The notes below the pieces were generated by a model. That model searched no databases. It had not been told where the DNA came from and saw only the letters and a list, made by a program, of their open reading frames with translations. A program made the translations under genes and the position numbers. A stretch of DNA of 64,000 bases. Source: Clostridia bacterium. GTDB lineage: Bacteria; Bacillota; Clostridia; Christensenellales; CAG-138. Positions 46,129 to 54,936 of this stretch are shown here, in pieces. Within the stretch, counting starts at the first letter, position 1, and each line of letters opens with the position of its first letter. The stretch spans positions 1-64,000 of the forward strand of contig JAFWJN010000028.1 in assembly GCA_017514685.1 (NCBI GenBank), given 5' to 3'.

Positions 46129-47556
46129 ATGAAACAGGGACAGCCCATCATACATCAGACTTCTCATGCGAAAGACATGAATCTTCTGGAAGGACCTCTT
46201 CTTGGAAAGGTCTTTCTGTTTTCGCTTCCTTTGATGGCAACGAACCTGCTTCAGGTCTTCTACAATGCCGCGGATATGATCATAGCGGGAATGTCCGGTG
46301 TTGACGGCGCGATCGGATCCATCGGAACCACCGCCGCCATGATCAACCTGATCCTGAATGTCTTCATGGGATTCGCAATCGGGACGAACGTCGTCGTGGC
46401 AAGGTATATCGGAAGAGGCGACAGGGAAAAGGTCGAAAAAGCGGTTCACACATCACTGGTCATGGCGGCTATTTTCGGAACTCTGACAGCAATCCTCGGA
46501 CAGGCGATCTGCCGGCCGGCACTCCGGCTGCTGGGAGATCAGGGGCACATCCTCGACCTGGCGACACTGTATACCAGAATTTATTTTGCCGGTGCGCCGT
46601 TCATGGCTGTCGCAAACTATCAGATTGCGATCTTCCGTGCAAAGGGCGATACCAGAACTCCGCTGTTTGTTCTGACGGGAACCGGCTTGCTGAATGTGCT
46701 GATGAACCTTTTCTTTGTGCTGGTCATGAAGATGTCGGTCGATGGTGTAGCGCTTGCGACGGTTTTGTCAAATGCTGTTTCAATGATCATTTTAGGAATT
46801 GTCCTGATGCGTGACAAGGGCATGTGCAAGCTCTCGCTGAAAAAACTCACAATGGACCGTTTCAGCTTTCGGGAGATTTTCAAGAACGGACTTCCGGCAG
46901 GTATTCAGGGAGGACTGTTCTCCCTGTCGAATATGATCATTCAGTCTGCGATCATCGGGATCAACAATACCGTATGCCCCGGAGGGTCGGATATCATCGA
47001 CGGAAACGCCGCTGGAAGCAGTCTGGAATCCTTTGCCTATACGGCGACCAATTCCGTCTATCAGGCGGCAGTTACATTTACGAGTCAGCATTACGGCGCC
47101 GGAAAAATCAAGAGGATCGGTTCCGTTATGAGAAACTGCTATCTGGTCACAACGATTATAGCAGTGGTGGTTTCAGCGATTCTGATCGGGTTCCGGTATC
47201 CGCTGATCAGCATGTATGTCAGCGGAGAGCAGGCCGTATCTACGGCAACTACTCGTCTCTATGTAATGTGCAGCATGTATTTTCTGCTTGCATGGATGGA
47301 AGTCGGATCCGGAGTGCTGCGCGGATTGGGAAGGTCGTTTACTTCAACGATCATCACGCTGGCAGGCACCTGTGTTTTCAGAATTCTGTGGATCTGGCTG
47401 TTCGTTCCCCTGTTTCCGAACCTGGTTACGATCTATCTGTCCTATCCGATCTCATGGGGGATGACCGGGGCCATGCATCTGATCTTTTCCCTGAAAATCT
47501 GCAAAGACGAATTGCGAAAGCAGGTTGCAAAGCAGGATACAGAGGTATATAATTAA
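46129..47556 (+). CDS. MATE family efflux transporter
   Basis: This 475-residue transporter has the twelve-helix MATE layout, with LLQVFYNAADMIIAGMSGVDGA near the start and GLPAGIQGGLFSLSNMIIQS opening the second half. MATE proteins export cationic drugs, metabolites or lipid-linked compounds using Na+ or H+ gradients. It follows the lipoprotein by 25 nt without a terminator and may share the transcript. A direct part in the surface modification is possible but unsupported. Confidence 0.93.
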   Translation: MKQGQPIIHQTSHAKDMNLLEGPLLGKVFLFSLPLMATNLLQVFYNAADMIIAGMSGVDGAIGSIGTTAAMINLILNVFMGFAIGTNVVVARYIGRGDREKVEKAVHTSLVMAAIFGTLTAILGQAICRPALRLLGDQGHILDLATLYTRIYFAGAPFMAVANYQIAIFRAKGDTRTPLFVLTGTGLLNVLMNLFFVLVMKMSVDGVALATVLSNAVSMIILGIVLMRDKGMCKLSLKKLTMDRFSFREIFKNGLPAGIQGGLFSLSNMIIQSAIIGINNTVCPGGSDIIDGNAAGSSLESFAYTATNSVYQAAVTFTSQHYGAGKIKRIGSVMRNCYLVTTIIAVVVSAILIGFRYPLISMYVSGEQAVSTATTRLYVMCSMYFLLAWMEVGSGVLRGLGRSFTSTIITLAGTCVFRILWIWLFVPLFPNLVTIYLSYPISWGMTGAMHLIFSLKICKDELRKQVAKQDTEVYN

Positions 47557-47583
47557 TCAGGAATATTAAATGGAGGTATTCAT

Positions 47584-47862
47584 ATGGAACAGATTCAGAA
47601 TTCCCCTGAACAGCAGGGACAGGCAAAAGGCGCAATGATCATGAGCATCGTAGGACTGGCATTGTCATCGACCGGTATCCCGGGTCTGATCGTATCTCTG
47701 ATTGCACGTAAAAAATGCAAGGCCGCGGAAGCAGCGGGAGCAGCCGGCGGACAGATGAAAGCCGCAAACATCCTTTCCAAGATCGGTGTTCCGGTATCCA
47801 TCGTATGCACCGTGCTGTATGTGATCTCTTTTATTGCAGGTATCGCATCCCAGTTGAACTGA
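47584..47862 (+). CDS. Small two-helix membrane protein, DUF4190-like
   Basis: This 92-residue protein has a polar N-terminus (NSPEQQGQAKG), a hydrophobic helix (about 16-39), a charged loop with AEAAGAAGG, and a second helix (about 63-87). The arrangement, with GQAKGAMIMSIVGLALS, resembles small DUF4190-type membrane proteins whose function is unknown. TGGAGG precedes the ATG and a UUCG terminator follows. Confidence 0.75.
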   Translation: MEQIQNSPEQQGQAKGAMIMSIVGLALSSTGIPGLIVSLIARKKCKAAEAAGAAGGQMKAANILSKIGVPVSIVCTVLYVISFIAGIASQLN

Positions 47863-47880
47863 TTGAAACTTTTTCAAACG

Positions 47881-47905
47881 GCACTCCTTCGGGAGTGCTT
47901 TTTTT
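47881..47905 (+). terminator. Terminator with UUCG loop
   Basis: GCACTCC (47881-47887) pairs with GGAGTGC (47892-47898) around the very stable TTCG tetraloop, then seven T. Confidence 0.96.
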
Positions 47906-47935
47906 GTAAAAAACGATCCCCGAGAACGGGGATCG
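47906..47935 (-). terminator. Terminator of the GH13 gene
   Basis: On the minus strand CGATCCCC (47935-47928) pairs with GGGGATCG (47921-47914), and a T-run follows (47913-47908). Confidence 0.93.
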
Positions 47936-47953
47936 GTTGGAAACGGTAAGATT

Positions 47954-49219
47954 TTAGATTTCGCTATTCAGGAGGATGACCGGCTCCCCTTCCGACAGGA
48001 TGGAACCCGATTCAATGGCTACAGGTTCCGATCCCAGCAGATTCCGGTAAGCACCGTCCTCCAATGGAACCGAAACAGAGGATACTTTGCCTTTCAGATT
48101 GAAAATCCCGATGGCAATTCGATCTCCCAGCTGCCAGGAAGCAGTCAGGATGTCCTCTTCATGAGGCTCGATTGTATAGAACCCGTCTGAAAAGAGCGGG
48201 TCTTTTTTCATCTGAACCAGTTTCTTGATAAATCCACTGAGTTCCGGCGTTCCGGAAAAATCGACCGGATCACTGTCAAACAGCGTTGGGGTGTGGGTGG
48301 GTGCCCATTCCTGCCCGCTGTACAGAAGAGGGATTCCCTTCTGGAAAAAGCACCACGCAAGCCAGTTCCGGCGGATCACCGGATCCGGGAACAGAGCTGC
48401 TGCTCTTGTCCGGTCATGGTTTTCCAGAAAACGCAGTTTGATATAGTCCACGGGATAAATCGCTTCCTGCCGCAGAAGAGCCTCCGTATATGCGGAAAGG
48501 GGAGCACGGTCCTGAACATACGCAAGAAAATCGTCATAGACATCATAATCATAGCAGATATCAAATGCCCGGTACAATTCACTGTCTGACAAAGCAGTCA
48601 TACCGCGGAGGCGGTTATACCGGACAAATCCGAAATCCACGGATTCGGCAAGCCAGATGCAATCGGGACGGACTTTGGAAACTTCCTCCCTTGCTTTGAG
48701 CCAGAACCCGAGCGGAACCAGGGGCGCGACATCACAGCGGAATCCGTCCACAACGGCAGCCCACTGTTTCAGCGTTTCGATCTGATAATCCCACAGATCC
48801 TTTTTGCTGTAGTCAAGGTCGATGATGTCTGTCCAGTCTCCGATCCGGTTGCCAAAGGAACCGTCCGGCTTGTGATAGAACCACTCCGGATGGGTTTTCG
48901 CCAGTACGGAATCGGGGGAGGTATGATTGTATACCACATCGACCAGCAGCTTCATCCCGTTCTGATGAACGACATCCGCAAGATACAGGAAGTCATCCAT
49001 CGTTCCGTACTCGGGATTGACGGCACGGTAGTCGGAAATGGCATACGGGGAACCGAGAGAACCCTTTCTCTTTTCCTTCCCAATCGGATAGATGGGAAGA
49101 AGCCAGACCGCATCGACGCCAAGCTCGCGGATACGGGGAATATCGCGGGCGACCGCACGGAACGTGCCGCCGTGATTGCGGACAAAAATGGAATATAATG
49201 TACAGTTTCTGAGACCCAT
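47954..49219 (-). CDS. GH13 alpha-amylase family glycoside hydrolase
   Basis: This enzyme acts on alpha-glucosidic bonds. With the start at 49219, preceded by AAGGAG at 7 nt, it has 421 residues and no signal peptide, so it is cytoplasmic. Catalytic motifs are DVVYNH (94-99), GFRCDVAP with nucleophile Asp163, WLAESVD with acid/base Glu192, and ENHDRTR with His268-Asp269. It may degrade oligosaccharides together with the glycogen phosphorylase encoded elsewhere in the window. The exact substrate (maltodextrin, sucrose or trehalose-type) cannot be told. Confidence 0.92.
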   Translation of the reverse strand: MGLRNCTLYSIFVRNHGGTFRAVARDIPRIRELGVDAVWLLPIYPIGKEKRKGSLGSPYAISDYRAVNPEYGTMDDFLYLADVVHQNGMKLLVDVVYNHTSPDSVLAKTHPEWFYHKPDGSFGNRIGDWTDIIDLDYSKKDLWDYQIETLKQWAAVVDGFRCDVAPLVPLGFWLKAREEVSKVRPDCIWLAESVDFGFVRYNRLRGMTALSDSELYRAFDICYDYDVYDDFLAYVQDRAPLSAYTEALLRQEAIYPVDYIKLRFLENHDRTRAAALFPDPVIRRNWLAWCFFQKGIPLLYSGQEWAPTHTPTLFDSDPVDFSGTPELSGFIKKLVQMKKDPLFSDGFYTIEPHEEDILTASWQLGDRIAIGIFNLKGKVSSVSVPLEDGAYRNLLGSEPVAIESGSILSEGEPVILLNSEI

Positions 49220-49229
49220 GACAAGCTCC

Positions 49230-49955
49230 TTAGATGTATTGGTCATTCCTGGATTCCTTCTTAATTAATAAGAAGGAAAGGACAAACATGATGGCAATGA
49301 AGATGAGGAAATACCATCCGCTGCGGACGGAGTCCATTGAAGCAATAAAATCATAGGCACCGTGCAGAAGCGCGGGGATGACAATGGAAAGAACGGTGAA
49401 GAGCGTTGCAAGAGCGCTGTCTCCCTGGTTGGATGCTTTTTTCGCGCGTCCGTAGAAGACACCCATGAAGATTCCGAAGCAGGCGTGTCCCGGGATTGCG
49501 GTGAACGCCCGGATCAGTGCCGTGGAAAAACCATACTGCAGGACATAACTGATGTTTTCCCAGAGCGCGAACCCCAGGGAAACGAACAGCGCATAAAGGA
49601 CGCCGTCATACTGACAATTGAATTCCGGGTGATTCCAGGTCCTTCTGCGGAGCATGAAGTATTTGGCACCTTCCTCGCTGAACGCCACGATTACAAAGTA
49701 CAGGATCACATTGTAAGTCGTTTCATCGGAAGGATTGACGGCATCCAGAATCACATAGCCGATCTTTTCAAGAACGAGCGCAATCAGGGAAGAAAGAACG
49801 CCTGCAATGATCACACGCCACAGAAGCGCGGGGCTTTCCGGTTCCAGACGGTCTGACCGGTAGGCTTTGAGCATCAGGAAGACCGCGGGAACAACGGCTG
49901 CAATGACCAGAATATAATTATAGGTAAGAAGAGGGGACAGCAGATAGTAGAACAT
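49230..49955 (-). CDS. PrsW family intramembrane metalloprotease
   Basis: This 241-residue, seven- or eight-helix membrane protein has the PrsW signatures SEEGAKY (EExxK-like), ALWENISYV, IPGHACFGIFMG and LLHGAYDF. PrsW cleaves anti-sigma factors in Bacillus, but family members have varied targets and no anti-sigma gene is nearby. It precedes the GH13 gene by 10 nt on the same strand. Confidence 0.92.
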   Translation of the reverse strand: MFYYLLSPLLTYNYILVIAAVVPAVFLMLKAYRSDRLEPESPALLWRVIIAGVLSSLIALVLEKIGYVILDAVNPSDETTYNVILYFVIVAFSEEGAKYFMLRRRTWNHPEFNCQYDGVLYALFVSLGFALWENISYVLQYGFSTALIRAFTAIPGHACFGIFMGVFYGRAKKASNQGDSALATLFTVLSIVIPALLHGAYDFIASMDSVRSGWYFLIFIAIMFVLSFLLIKKESRNDQYI

Positions 49956-49989
49956 CGATACAATTCCTTTCCGTTTTGAGAATCATGAT

Positions 49990-50628
49990 TTATGAGTGTC
50001 CGTAACCGGAAACCGTCAGAGCGAGTCCGTCTTTTCCGAGCTTTTTCGCTTCCACTAAAATCAGGCGGACCTTTTGTCCGGTCAGAATCAGTTCCATCCG
50101 TTTCGGCATAAGCCGGTTTTGGTCCAGAGCGCGCGTCAGTACCGTCAGTTTTTCAGCCGGATAACACAGAGAGAAAGTCCCACCGTTGTTTAAAAGCAGA
50201 AAAGCAGCGGCGCACCAGTCATAAAGAAGCGCTTCATCTGTATGACGCGCAAGGGAGCGTGCTCCTAATGCGCCGGTCGTGAAATACGGTGGATTCGCTA
50301 TGATCCGGTCAAATGTTCCGTGACCGAAATAGGAAGGCGCGTCCGAAACGGAGAGCGGGATAAAAGCAATGTCCTGACCGTTTCTTCCGGCGCTTTCCTT
50401 CGCAAGCCCGATGGCGTCCGGATCGATATCGATTCCGGTATAAAAGCCTCCGTGCTCAGCCTCGGACAGAATAGACAGAATCCCGTTTCCGGTGCCGAAG
50501 TCAAGGACCCGGTCTTTTTTCTGAACATGCAAAAAGGAAACCAGACGGAGAGAATCTTCGTTGATCGGATACTGTTCTGTTCGATAGATGCCGATTCTTT
50601 CGGTCAGAGGTTCCCAGATTTTACTCAT
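49990..50628 (-). CDS. trmN6: tRNA1(Val) adenine-37-N6-methyltransferase
   Basis: This 212-residue SAM-dependent methyltransferase has the Rossmann motif VLDFGTGNGILSI (about residues 39-51) and the N6-adenine motif NPPYF (about 111-115), typical of the TrmN6/YfiC family. It overlaps the end of the spoIID-like gene by 4 nt. Confidence 0.93.
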   Translation of the reverse strand: MSKIWEPLTERIGIYRTEQYPINEDSLRLVSFLHVQKKDRVLDFGTGNGILSILSEAEHGGFYTGIDIDPDAIGLAKESAGRNGQDIAFIPLSVSDAPSYFGHGTFDRIIANPPYFTTGALGARSLARHTDEALLYDWCAAAFLLLNNGGTFSLCYPAEKLTVLTRALDQNRLMPKRMELILTGQKVRLILVEAKKLGKDGLALTVSGYGHS

Positions 50629-51722
50629 GCTTCCGGTGTAGCGGCGGGGGAATCGGAGGGGAGAGCGTGGTTCAGATCCCCTTCAATCGTGACGCCGGTA
50701 TAATAGTGTTTCAGAATTTCCTGGTAGGTGCTTCCATGTTTGGCCATGCCGTTTGCGCCGTTCTGGCTCATGCCGACACCGTGCCCGTAGCCTTTGACAT
50801 GGAAGATAAATCCTGTGTCTGTCGTTTCCACGGTAAACATCGCACTTTGAAGATCGAATACAGGCCGCAGCTTTTTGCCGACGATTTCGATCTCTCCGAG
50901 CCGGACCGTTTTGACCCGGCCTGACGGAAATATTTCCGGCAGCGAGATGGCAGAACGGATATTGTCCATGCTCACTTTCGCGTCAGGATAGGCGGTGTTG
51001 ATTTTCTCGACGGCTTCTTCGAAAGAAACTTCCACGTCCTGGGTGCGCATAGGATCCTCATACGGACTTTCCACACCGCGCAGATAGGGAAGCGCGTTCG
51101 CGTATACATTCTCGGAGTTTTCTGTACGGCCTCCTGAACATGCATGAAACATTGCGTCGACGATCTCACCGTGATAGACCAGAACTTCTCCGACGGTAGA
51201 CATGACCGCTTCCGCAATGGTATTATAATTCATCCCGGCAGCGTCTTTCCAGCGTTCCTCCATACGGGAATCGCTGATAAAGGCCTGGCAGCAGGAACTG
51301 TTGGTGCATACTGCCGCTTCCGGATAAGTCTGGCAGCCTCCCCGCAGAATTTTCCGCAGCGCATAGGTCCGGGCGGCGACAGCCTGCGCCTTCAGCGCTT
51401 CCGGCGCGTATCCGACAGGCATCTCGGCGCCTACAACCCCGATGATATACGTCTCGAAATCCATAACGATCAGGCGGCCTTCTCTGTGATCATAGACCGG
51501 GATCTGCTGTGTTTCAATAAAATGATAATACTCCGCAAGATTGACCCGGGTCGGTGCTGGGGTAAAAGTCGGAGTCGGTTCTGCTTCGAGTACAGGTATC
51601 TGCATAGTACCGGAAAGAACGGACCAGATCATGAACAAGAGGATCAGGAGAAGCACAAGAAGAACCGCCATCAGCGGCAGAAGAAAACGATTGCGGTTGT
51701 CAGCACTGTGTTCTCGATCCAT
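50625..51722 (-). CDS. spoIID: SpoIID/LytB domain protein
   Basis: With the start at 51722 the protein has 365 residues: one N-terminal transmembrane helix (about 13-37), a Pro/Thr-rich linker and a SpoIID/LytB domain with FETYIIGVVGAEMP, ALKAQAVAARTYALRK and GYGHGVGMSQNGANGMA. SpoIID is a lytic transglycosylase of the engulfment machinery in sporulation; relatives also act in vegetative cells (LytB). It supports a spore-forming ancestry but does not prove sporulation. The ATG has no ribosome site and stands 6 nt after a TATAAT, which suggests a leaderless transcript. Confidence 0.9.
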   Translation of the reverse strand: MDREHSADNRNRFLLPLMAVLLVLLLILLFMIWSVLSGTMQIPVLEAEPTPTFTPAPTRVNLAEYYHFIETQQIPVYDHREGRLIVMDFETYIIGVVGAEMPVGYAPEALKAQAVAARTYALRKILRGGCQTYPEAAVCTNSSCCQAFISDSRMEERWKDAAGMNYNTIAEAVMSTVGEVLVYHGEIVDAMFHACSGGRTENSENVYANALPYLRGVESPYEDPMRTQDVEVSFEEAVEKINTAYPDAKVSMDNIRSAISLPEIFPSGRVKTVRLGEIEIVGKKLRPVFDLQSAMFTVETTDTGFIFHVKGYGHGVGMSQNGANGMAKHGSTYQEILKHYYTGVTIEGDLNHALPSDSPAATPEA

Positions 51723-51728
51723 AGCATT

Positions 51729-51734
51729 ATTATA
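51729..51734 (-). promoter_or_regulatory. -10 box immediately upstream of the spoIID-like start
   Basis: On the minus strand CATATAAT precedes the ATG by 6 nt. The -35 region is weak for the housekeeping factor. The box also resembles the sigma-E -10 (CATACAAT), which would fit a mother-cell gene, although a matching sigma-E -35 was not found. Confidence 0.5.
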
Positions 51735-51786
51735 TGCGAACAAAAAGGAAAAAACCAGTAGATTTTGCAGGACGGTTCTTCCAATC

Positions 51787-51815
51787 TTGAAAAGAAAGAA
51801 GAGGCATGATATAAT
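51787..51815 (+). promoter_or_regulatory. Promoter of dnaD-dnaI-rsmI, leaderless geometry
   Basis: TTGAAA (51787-51792) and TATAAT (51810-51815) have 17-nt spacing, and TG at 51807-51808 extends the -10. The dnaD ATG is at 51822, 7 nt after the -10, exactly where transcription would start. Confidence 0.8.
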
Positions 51816-51821
51816 CCCCGT

Positions 51822-53021
51822 ATGATTGTACGTTTTTCGCCCGAAGCGGCAAGACGGGAAATGACACCCATTGATAATTTGTTTTTCACCGTGTATATGC
51901 CGGAAGCAGACGGCATGTTTGTTAAGGTATACCTTTACGGCCTGATGCAGTGCTATCACAATTCCCTGGCGGAAGACTCAATTTCGGAAATTCTGGGCAT
52001 TTCGGACACGCAGGTCAGATGTGCCTTTGTCTATTGGCAGGCAAAAGGGCTGGTGCGGATCACGTCGGATGATCCGCTGACGGTGGAGTATCTGTTGACA
52101 GAACAGCCTGCCCTGACAACCGGGACATCGATCAAATACCGGCCTTTTGTAAACGCTCTGAATGCCCTGCTGGCTCCGAGAACGCTGGATCTCCGTGAAA
52201 TGAAAGCGATGTATGACTGCATCGAAGTATACGGGCTGGAAGAAGCAACGGTGCTGGAACTTGCCGCGTACTGTATCGAGCAAAAAGGAAAGAGAGTTTC
52301 TACCAATTATATATTAGCCGCTGCACAGACCTGGAACGAGCAGGGTATCATCAGCCCTGCACAGGCAAAAGAGTATCTGGAAGCATACCGTGCGAAAAAG
52401 CATGGAGCAGCGGAAGTGCTTGCCCGCTGGAGCAAACGCAGAAAGCCCACGCAGGATGAAATGGATCTGTATGACAAATGGGTCACGGAATGGGGCTTTG
52501 ACGGAGAGGCCATTTTGGCCGTCTGTCCACAGCTGGTGGAAGTCGGAACGCCGACATTCGCGATTCTCAACGACAGGCTGGAGCAATTGAAAGATCAGAA
52601 CCGGACAACGGTGGAAGAGATCGGAGAAAAAGCGAACAGTGAACTGGATGACAGGGAATTCTGCAAGCTGGTGTTTGCACGGCTCGGAAAAATGGAAACG
52701 CCGTCTCGTACCGATGTTGCGCAGATTTCGATGTTCCTGAAAGAGAAGGGGATTTCAAAAGAAGCCATTCTGTTTGCGGCAGATGAAAGCAGAAGCGCGG
52801 AACGTCCGTTCGGAATGCTGAAAAAAGTACTGATCGACTGGGCTGCGAGAAATGTTACCACTCTCCAGGATGCGGAAAAAGCATACGAGGAGCGGAGAAA
52901 GCAACCGGCACAGAGAACCGGAAGGCGGGGGAAGAACCGTGTGGTGGAAGGGTACAGCCAGGCACCGATCCGGGATGAAGATGTTGAAGGCATGATAGTC
53001 GATTTGGATAAGGATCTATGA
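51822..53021 (+). CDS. DnaD domain primosome protein
   Basis: This 399-residue protein of the DnaD/DnaB2 type has an N-terminal winged-helix domain (VDNLF-like start IDNLFFTVYMPEADGMFVKV) and two C-terminal DnaB_2 domains with YxxxIxxW-like motifs (DLYDKWVTEWGFD and KVLIDWAARNV). It helps open DNA and load the replicative helicase. The start has no ribosome site and the promoter -10 ends 7 nt upstream, pointing to a leaderless message. The stop overlaps the dnaI-like gene. Confidence 0.92.
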   Translation: MIVRFSPEAARREMTPIDNLFFTVYMPEADGMFVKVYLYGLMQCYHNSLAEDSISEILGISDTQVRCAFVYWQAKGLVRITSDDPLTVEYLLTEQPALTTGTSIKYRPFVNALNALLAPRTLDLREMKAMYDCIEVYGLEEATVLELAAYCIEQKGKRVSTNYILAAAQTWNEQGIISPAQAKEYLEAYRAKKHGAAEVLARWSKRRKPTQDEMDLYDKWVTEWGFDGEAILAVCPQLVEVGTPTFAILNDRLEQLKDQNRTTVEEIGEKANSELDDREFCKLVFARLGKMETPSRTDVAQISMFLKEKGISKEAILFAADESRSAERPFGMLKKVLIDWAARNVTTLQDAEKAYEERRKQPAQRTGRRGKNRVVEGYSQAPIRDEDVEGMIVDLDKDL

Positions 53022-53935
53022 AAAGCAGTTTGCAGCAATACTACAGTTCCATACGGGAGAAAAACGCGCGTCTTTCAGAACAGCGTAAGCAGGAATGTGA
53101 GAAGAAAGAACCGCGCCTTGCTTCGCTTCGGACAGAAAGGGGTCAGGTCGTGATAAGCCTTGCTGCCGGAAAGATGACGGAAGCACAGGCTCAGTCGAGA
53201 ATCGCAGCCATTTCCGCTGAGCGGAAAACGCTCCTGATCGGAATGGGTTATCCGGCGGACTATCTGGATCCGATCTACACCTGTTCCAAATGCCGGGATA
53301 CCGGGGAAGTCGGAGAGCTTCTGAAGAAACCATGTTCCTGTCAGCTGAAACTCCAGCAGAAGGAACTTGCGGACGGGGCAAGGCTGAATTGGAAAGAGAC
53401 ATTCGCTTCCTTCCGTCCGGAGATCTATCCGACTGACGCGCAGAGAAGTTTCGGAGTACGCTGCAAAAAGTACTGCGAGAAATATGTGGCTTCACTTCCT
53501 TCTCCTGAAAAACCGAACCTGCTGTTTCTGGGACAGTCAGGACTGGGTAAGAGCTATTTTGCAAACGCAATCGGGGCTGCTGCTGTGGAGCACGGGATCG
53601 AAACGAGAAAGGTTACGGCATATCGCTTCGTGCAGGATGCGCTGAGCGGAATCGGAAACAATTCAGAACCTCTTGCGGTTTATACGAATGTAACGCTTCT
53701 GATTCTGGATGATCTCGGCACAGAACCGATGATTCCGAATGTCACAGCGGAATCTCTTTTCCGGATATTGAATGAGCGCGCCGCAATGAACCTTCCGACC
53801 ATCGTGGTTTCCAACCTGAATAAAGATGAACTGGTATCTGAATACGGAGAGCGCATCGCATCCAGACTGTTTGACGGGGCAAGGACTGCCATTGTACGTT
53901 TTACAGGCGATAATCTCAGAACGAGGCAAAGCTGA
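53018..53935 (+). CDS. dnaI: DnaI/DnaC-like helicase loader ATPase
   Basis: This 305-residue AAA+ ATPase loads DnaB-type helicase. An N-terminal coiled region leads to a Cys cluster (CSKCRDTG...CSC, about residues 89-109) likely to bind zinc. Then come Walker A FLGQSGLGKSYF (about 170-181), Walker B LLILDDLG and the arginine-finger region ERIASRLFDGA. Its start overlaps dnaD and its stop overlaps rsmI, so the three are translationally coupled. It could also be called DnaC-like. Confidence 0.93.
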   Translation: MKSSLQQYYSSIREKNARLSEQRKQECEKKEPRLASLRTERGQVVISLAAGKMTEAQAQSRIAAISAERKTLLIGMGYPADYLDPIYTCSKCRDTGEVGELLKKPCSCQLKLQQKELADGARLNWKETFASFRPEIYPTDAQRSFGVRCKKYCEKYVASLPSPEKPNLLFLGQSGLGKSYFANAIGAAAVEHGIETRKVTAYRFVQDALSGIGNNSEPLAVYTNVTLLILDDLGTEPMIPNVTAESLFRILNERAAMNLPTIVVSNLNKDELVSEYGERIASRLFDGARTAIVRFTGDNLRTRQS

Positions 53936-54750
53936 TGCTTTATTTGGTCGCTACCCCGATCGGCAATCTCGGGGACATCACATTTCGGGCGGCACAGATT
54001 CTGAAGGACTGTGACGCAGTATACTGTGAGGACACCAGAAGGACCTCACAGCTTTTATCCCATCTCGGAATTGAAAAACCTTTGTACAGCTGTCACACGC
54101 ATAATGAGAGAATGCGGAGTGAGCAGGTGGTAGCCGCGCTGAAAGAAGGAAAGGAGATCGTCTATGCTTCCGACGCCGGAATGCCCGGCATCTCCGATCC
54201 CGGCGCGATTCTTGTTTCTGCCTGTATCGAGAACGGCCTGGACGTTACGGTGGTGCCCGGTGCTTCAGCGGTACTGACTTCCGCAGTGCTGTCGGGACTT
54301 CCACCTCAGCCGTTTACTTTTTTCGGCTTTCTTCCGCGCGAAACAAAGCCGCGCAGGGAAATGATGGACGCAATCGCAAAGACCGGTCATCTGTGTATCC
54401 TGTATGAGAGCCCTCACAGAGTGCAGGGAACCTTGCAGGATCTGAAAGAGCGGCTCGGCAACTGCAGGGCGGCCGTGCTGCGGGAACTGACGAAGAAGTT
54501 CGAGACGGTCTACAGAGGAACTCTGTCTGAACTGATCGAAGAGTTTGAAACGGAACCGAAAGGGGAATGCGTCATCACTGTCCTTCCGGAAGAAGAAAGT
54601 GCCGAACCTAATGCAGATCCTGCCGGGCTGATGGACGATCTGCTGAAAAGCATGTCCGTGAAAGATGCTGCATCCTGTGCGGCAGAGAAACTGCATATCT
54701 CAAAAAAGGCGGCATATGCGCTTGCGCTTGAGCGGAAATCCAACTCCTGA
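53935..54750 (+). CDS. rsmI: 16S rRNA (cytidine-1402-2'-O)-methyltransferase
   Basis: RsmI methylates C1402 in the decoding centre. The 271-residue SAM enzyme (tetrapyrrole-methylase fold) shows LYLVATPIGNLGDITFRA at the N-terminus, CEDTRRTSQLL, SDAGMPGISDPG and FFGFLPRE. Its start overlaps the helicase-loader gene, and a terminator ends the unit. Confidence 0.97.
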   Translation: MLYLVATPIGNLGDITFRAAQILKDCDAVYCEDTRRTSQLLSHLGIEKPLYSCHTHNERMRSEQVVAALKEGKEIVYASDAGMPGISDPGAILVSACIENGLDVTVVPGASAVLTSAVLSGLPPQPFTFFGFLPRETKPRREMMDAIAKTGHLCILYESPHRVQGTLQDLKERLGNCRAAVLRELTKKFETVYRGTLSELIEEFETEPKGECVITVLPEEESAEPNADPAGLMDDLLKSMSVKDAASCAAEKLHISKKAAYALALERKSNS

Positions 54751-54771
54751 GAAGACAGAAGGAAAAACAGA

Positions 54772-54807
54772 TGCAGTTACCTGCTTCTGCAGGCAGCTGC
54801 TTTTTTT
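54772..54807 (+). terminator. Terminator after rsmI
   Basis: CCTGC (54780-54784) pairs with GCAGG (54789-54793) around TTCT, flanked by GCAG and CTGC arms, then seven T (54801-54807). Confidence 0.9.
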
Positions 54808-54901
54808 GCCCCTTCGGCAAAGGAAAATAGCAGAGAAAAGAGTTTTTTTCAGAAAAAAAACGAAGCCGTACATAAAAAGTATGTAAAATTTAAATTAATT
54901 A

Positions 54902-54930
54902 TTGACATTTCTGTGGGTTTCTAGTAATAT
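54902..54930 (+). promoter_or_regulatory. Promoter of the S10-spc operon
   Basis: Consensus TTGACA (54902-54907) and TAATAT (54925-54930) with 17-nt spacing, preceded by an A/T-rich stretch that can act as an UP element. Confidence 0.9.
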
Positions 54931-54936
54931 ATCACC

